Positions 6,520-8,260 of a stretch of 8,260 bases of DNA are shown here, piece after piece (within the stretch, counting starts at the first letter, position 1; every line of letters begins with the position of its first letter). This DNA is from a bacterium UBA6115 (GTDB lineage Bacteria > Bacillota_A > Clostridia > Christensenellales > Aristaeellaceae). The stretch lies in assembly GCA_002428405.1 (NCBI GenBank), contig DIWD01000031.1:1-8260 (forward strand). The letters are read 5' to 3'. Under the pieces are notes generated by a model. That model worked only from the letters and a program-made list of their open reading frames with translations, was not told the origin of the DNA and did no database searches. The translations under genes and the position numbers were made by a program.

Positions 6520-7103
6520 TTGATCCAGTCATCAGGCCCGTGGCCAGGCAGGACGTGGCAGCCGGACAGCCTGAGCAGGCGGCGCAGGGAGGCGCGCATC
6601 TGTTCAGGGCTGCCTCCAGGCAGGTCTGTCCGCCCATAGTCGCCTTTGAAAAGCGTGTCCCCGGTGAGGAGCTCATGGCCGATCTGGAAGCATACGCTGC
6701 CCCGGGTATGTCCCGGGGTGTGCAGAACAAGGATATCCAGCCCGGCAAGCAGCAGGTGCTGCCCCTCAAAGAGAAATCCCGTGGCAACGGGCCTTGGAAC
6801 ATGGTCACCTGCGACGCGGCCGAAGCTGTAATGGCTGTCTGTCAGCATGATACTGTCCATTTCATGGATATAGATGGGCGCATCAGAGAAAAAGGAAAGC
6901 GCGCCGGTATGGTCATAATGCCCATGGGTCAGCAGCACGGCAGCGGTTTTACGCCCGTCCAGCCTCCTGATGATTTTCTCTCCATCATCCCCGGGGTCCA
7001 CCACAACGGCGTCATCACGCCCTTTTTGACAAAGGATATAGCAGTTTGTTTCAAGCGCGCCGACCGGCAAGGCAATGAGCTGCAATTGGCCCTCCATGAT
7101 CAA
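6516..7103 (-). CDS. Small metallo-beta-lactamase-fold hydrolase (glyoxalase II-like)
   Basis: This 195-residue MBL-fold hydrolase resembles the short glyoxalase II-like proteins commonly found beside rel, dtd and hemZ in Firmicutes. The metal-binding set is complete: H60-x-H62-x-D64-H65 (THGHYDHTG), H132 (HTPGHTRGS), D149 (TGDTLF) and H188 (LPGHGP), which supports a dinuclear metal site. The substrate is unknown; a thioester such as S-lactoylglutathione or a bacillithiol equivalent is possible but not shown. TTG 7103 is preferred as start: AAGGA (7111–7115) is seven bases before it and it overlaps the dtd stop as TTGA. ATG 7097 is the alternative but is 13 bases from that site. The protein stops six residues after the GHGP motif, so it lacks the TTIGxE-type tail that many relatives carry. 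Its stop overlaps the hemZ start by four bases. Confidence 0.9.
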   Translation of the reverse strand: MIMEGQLQLIALPVGALETNCYILCQKGRDDAVVVDPGDDGEKIIRRLDGRKTAAVLLTHGHYDHTGALSFFSDAPIYIHEMDSIMLTDSHYSFGRVAGDHVPRPVATGFLFEGQHLLLAGLDILVLHTPGHTRGSVCFQIGHELLTGDTLFKGDYGRTDLPGGSPEQMRASLRRLLRLSGCHVLPGHGPDDWIK

Positions 7104-7549
7104 AAAAGTTTCCTTGAGTCCAACAAAATGGTGACCGGACCGTCATTGACCAGCGACACGGCCATATGGGCACGGAAGACGCCTTGTGCCGCACGGACTC
7201 CCTTTGCCCTGACTGTTTCGCAGCACAGCAGGAAGAGCTGATTTGCCTTCTCCGGTTCCTCTGCCTTGGTAAAGCCAGGCCGGTTCTGCCCGCGCGCGTC
7301 GCCCAGCAGGGTGAACTGGCTGACCATCATCGCTTCCCCCTGAATATCCATCAAGGATCGATTCATCTTTCCCGCTTCATCCGAAAAGATCCTCAGCTTT
7401 GCGATCTTGTCAGCCAGGTACACCGCGTCCTTTTCTGTGTCGCCGGCTTCAATACCAATGAGAGCAAGCACCCCGGGGCCGATTGTATCAACCGCCTCTT
7501 CCCCCACACTGACCTGCGCCCCTGTAACCCGCTGAACCACTGCCCTCAT
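7100..7549 (-). CDS. dtd: D-aminoacyl-tRNA deacylase
   Basis: This 149-residue Dtd protein removes D-amino acids (and glycine wrongly attached to tRNA-Ala) from tRNA in the cytoplasm, acting as a homodimer. It begins with the classic MRAVVQRV. It contains the SQFTL active-site motif (77–81), the conserved NRPGF segment (89–93) and the cross-subunit Gly-cisPro motif in NDGPVT (135–140, with G137 and P138). Length is typical. A longer reading from ATG 7558 adds only MRS, but the ribosome site TCCTTT/AAAGGA (7559–7564) touches that codon with no spacing and sits nine bases from ATG 7549. With the family's N-terminus, this fixes the start at 7549. It lies 24 bases after the rel stop, and its own stop overlaps the next gene as TTGA. 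The rel–dtd order is common in Firmicutes. Confidence 0.96.
   Translation of the reverse strand: MRAVVQRVTGAQVSVGEEAVDTIGPGVLALIGIEAGDTEKDAVYLADKIAKLRIFSDEAGKMNRSLMDIQGEAMMVSQFTLLGDARGQNRPGFTKAEEPEKANQLFLLCCETVRAKGVRAAQGVFRAHMAVSLVNDGPVTILLDSRKLF
7111..7115 (-). promoter_or_regulatory. Ribosome binding site favouring the TTG start of the MBL hydrolase
   Basis: On the minus strand AAGGA, within CAAGGAAAC, lies seven bases before TTG 7103 but 13 before ATG 7097. This makes the rare TTG the better start. The site lies inside the last codons of dtd. Confidence 0.6.
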
Positions 7550-7558
7550 TGATCGCAT

Positions 7559-7564
7559 TCCTTT
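7559..7564 (-). promoter_or_regulatory. Ribosome binding site deciding the dtd start
   Basis: AAAGGA on the minus strand is nine bases before ATG 7549 and directly abuts ATG 7558, so initiation at 7549 is favoured. It occupies the short gap between rel and dtd. Confidence 0.75.
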
Positions 7565-7573
7565 CGTTATGGG

Positions 7574-8260
7574 TTATTTTGCGCTGCGGTAAGCTTCCAG
7601 CACATCGGTCCTCTTCTGGAGCCGGGTCAGGGTGATCCTGACCTGTTCGGAGCTTGAGACCTGGATCACAATATGCAAGGTGCGGATTCCCTTTTTGACC
7701 TCTTCCTGGGAACCTGCCGCGACCGGCGTGCCGGAGTTTGCGATATACATCATGATTTCCCCGAGGATGTTAGGGCTGTCATACACGATAACACGTATTC
7801 CCGCATTGAAGCTGCCGGTATCCTCCTCCGCCCAGCTGACACGGATAGCCCGTTCCGGCTCCGAGCTGCTTGCGTTGACGCAATCAGCCTTGTGCACTGT
7901 GACTCCCCGTCCCCTTGTGATATAGCCAATGATTTCATCCCCGGGCACCGGGCTGCAGCAGTGGGCAAAACGCACCAGCATGCCGGCTCCGCCTTCCACA
8001 TAGATACCGTGTGTCGGTTTGCCCTGATGGTCGATTTCTTTGGGTTCCGGCACGACCGGCGGCTTTTTCAGGTTGGCCTGGTCCGCGGCGTGGATCTGCT
8101 CATCAACGAGCCTTGAAATCACATAGGATGAAGGGATGCCGCCGTAGCCGACCGCGCCGTAGATCGCTTCCAGATCGGGGAAAGAGTAGCGCTTGAGAAT
8201 GGATTCATAATACTCCGGTTTGGTCAGTTCGCCGAGCTTCAGGCCCCTTCTTTTCGCTTC
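7574..8260 (-). CDS. rel: Bifunctional (p)ppGpp synthetase/hydrolase, RelA/SpoT family, C-terminal part
   Basis: Partial gene: 228 residues of the C-terminus are visible and the frame is open to the window edge, so the GTG at 8122 is internal. Long RSH proteins make and degrade the stringent-response alarmone (p)ppGpp; the enzymatic domains lie outside the window. The visible part begins in the helical domain (EAKRRGLKLGELTKPE, then YGAVGYGGIP). A variable linker (about residues 57–85) follows, then the zinc-finger/conserved-cysteine domain (RFAHCCSPVPGDEIIGY, TRGRGVTVHKADC; H100, C101, C102 and C127 of the visible part). A C-terminal ACT/RRM domain runs from about 150 to 228. These regions mediate ribosome and tRNA sensing. 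In a Firmicute this is probably the single bifunctional Rel, but synthetase and hydrolase competence cannot be judged here. It ends with TAA 24 bases before dtd and is the most upstream visible gene of the minus-strand operon. Confidence 0.95.
   Translation of the reverse strand, partial: EAKRRGLKLGELTKPEYYESILKRYSFPDLEAIYGAVGYGGIPSSYVISRLVDEQIHAADQANLKKPPVVPEPKEIDHQGKPTHGIYVEGGAGMLVRFAHCCSPVPGDEIIGYITRGRGVTVHKADCVNASSSEPERAIRVSWAEEDTGSFNAGIRVIVYDSPNILGEIMMYIANSGTPVAAGSQEEVKKGIRTLHIVIQVSSSEQVRITLTRLQKRTDVLEAYRSAK

Noticed and set aside
6052..6639. A 195-codon open frame on the plus strand across the hemZ and MBL genes
   Set aside because: It lies antisense to strongly conserved hemZ and MBL sequence, has no ribosome site that I can see, and its product shows no domain.

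Overview
The window looks like chromosomal DNA from a moderately GC-rich Firmicute, most likely a member of the Clostridia. Three things point there: a SigB/SigF-type sigma factor paired with a RsbW/SpoIIAB-like anti-sigma factor, a DnaD-like plus DnaI/DnaC-like primosome gene pair, and the gene order rel–dtd–MBL hydrolase–hemZ, which is familiar from Firmicutes. No mobile element, CRISPR array, tRNA or rRNA is visible. Nearly every base is coding, and neighbouring genes abut or overlap by a few bases.

Plus-strand block (1–5052): the 3' part of an anti-sigma factor gene; a sigma-70 family gene; tlyA (S4 domain plus 2'-O-methyltransferase); a TVP38/TMEM64 (DedA-like) membrane protein; a DnaD-like protein; and a DnaC/DnaI-type AAA+ helicase loader. 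Junctions are TAA directly followed by GTG, then ATGA, a 13-nt overlap, a 17-nt overlap and an 11-nt overlap. This is what a single translationally coupled operon looks like. A good intrinsic terminator lies just after the last gene (5074–5098).

Minus-strand block (8260–4996, read right to left): the 3' part of a long RelA/SpoT-type (p)ppGpp synthetase/hydrolase, D-aminoacyl-tRNA deacylase (dtd), a small metallo-beta-lactamase-fold hydrolase, and hemZ (radical SAM, HemN-like). dtd to MBL is a TTGA overlap and MBL to hemZ is an ATGA overlap, so this is also one coupled operon.

The two operons converge and overlap tail to tail by 57 bp. The plus-strand terminator sits inside the hemZ reading frame. 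The most notable points are this embedded terminator, an anti-sigma factor that has lost the recognisable ATP-binding motifs of its family, and a DnaD-like protein whose body reads as four tandem copies of a module of about 70–80 residues. I found no clear new multi-gene system. Most genes are recognisable housekeeping or regulatory families, and the novelty is in variants and arrangement.
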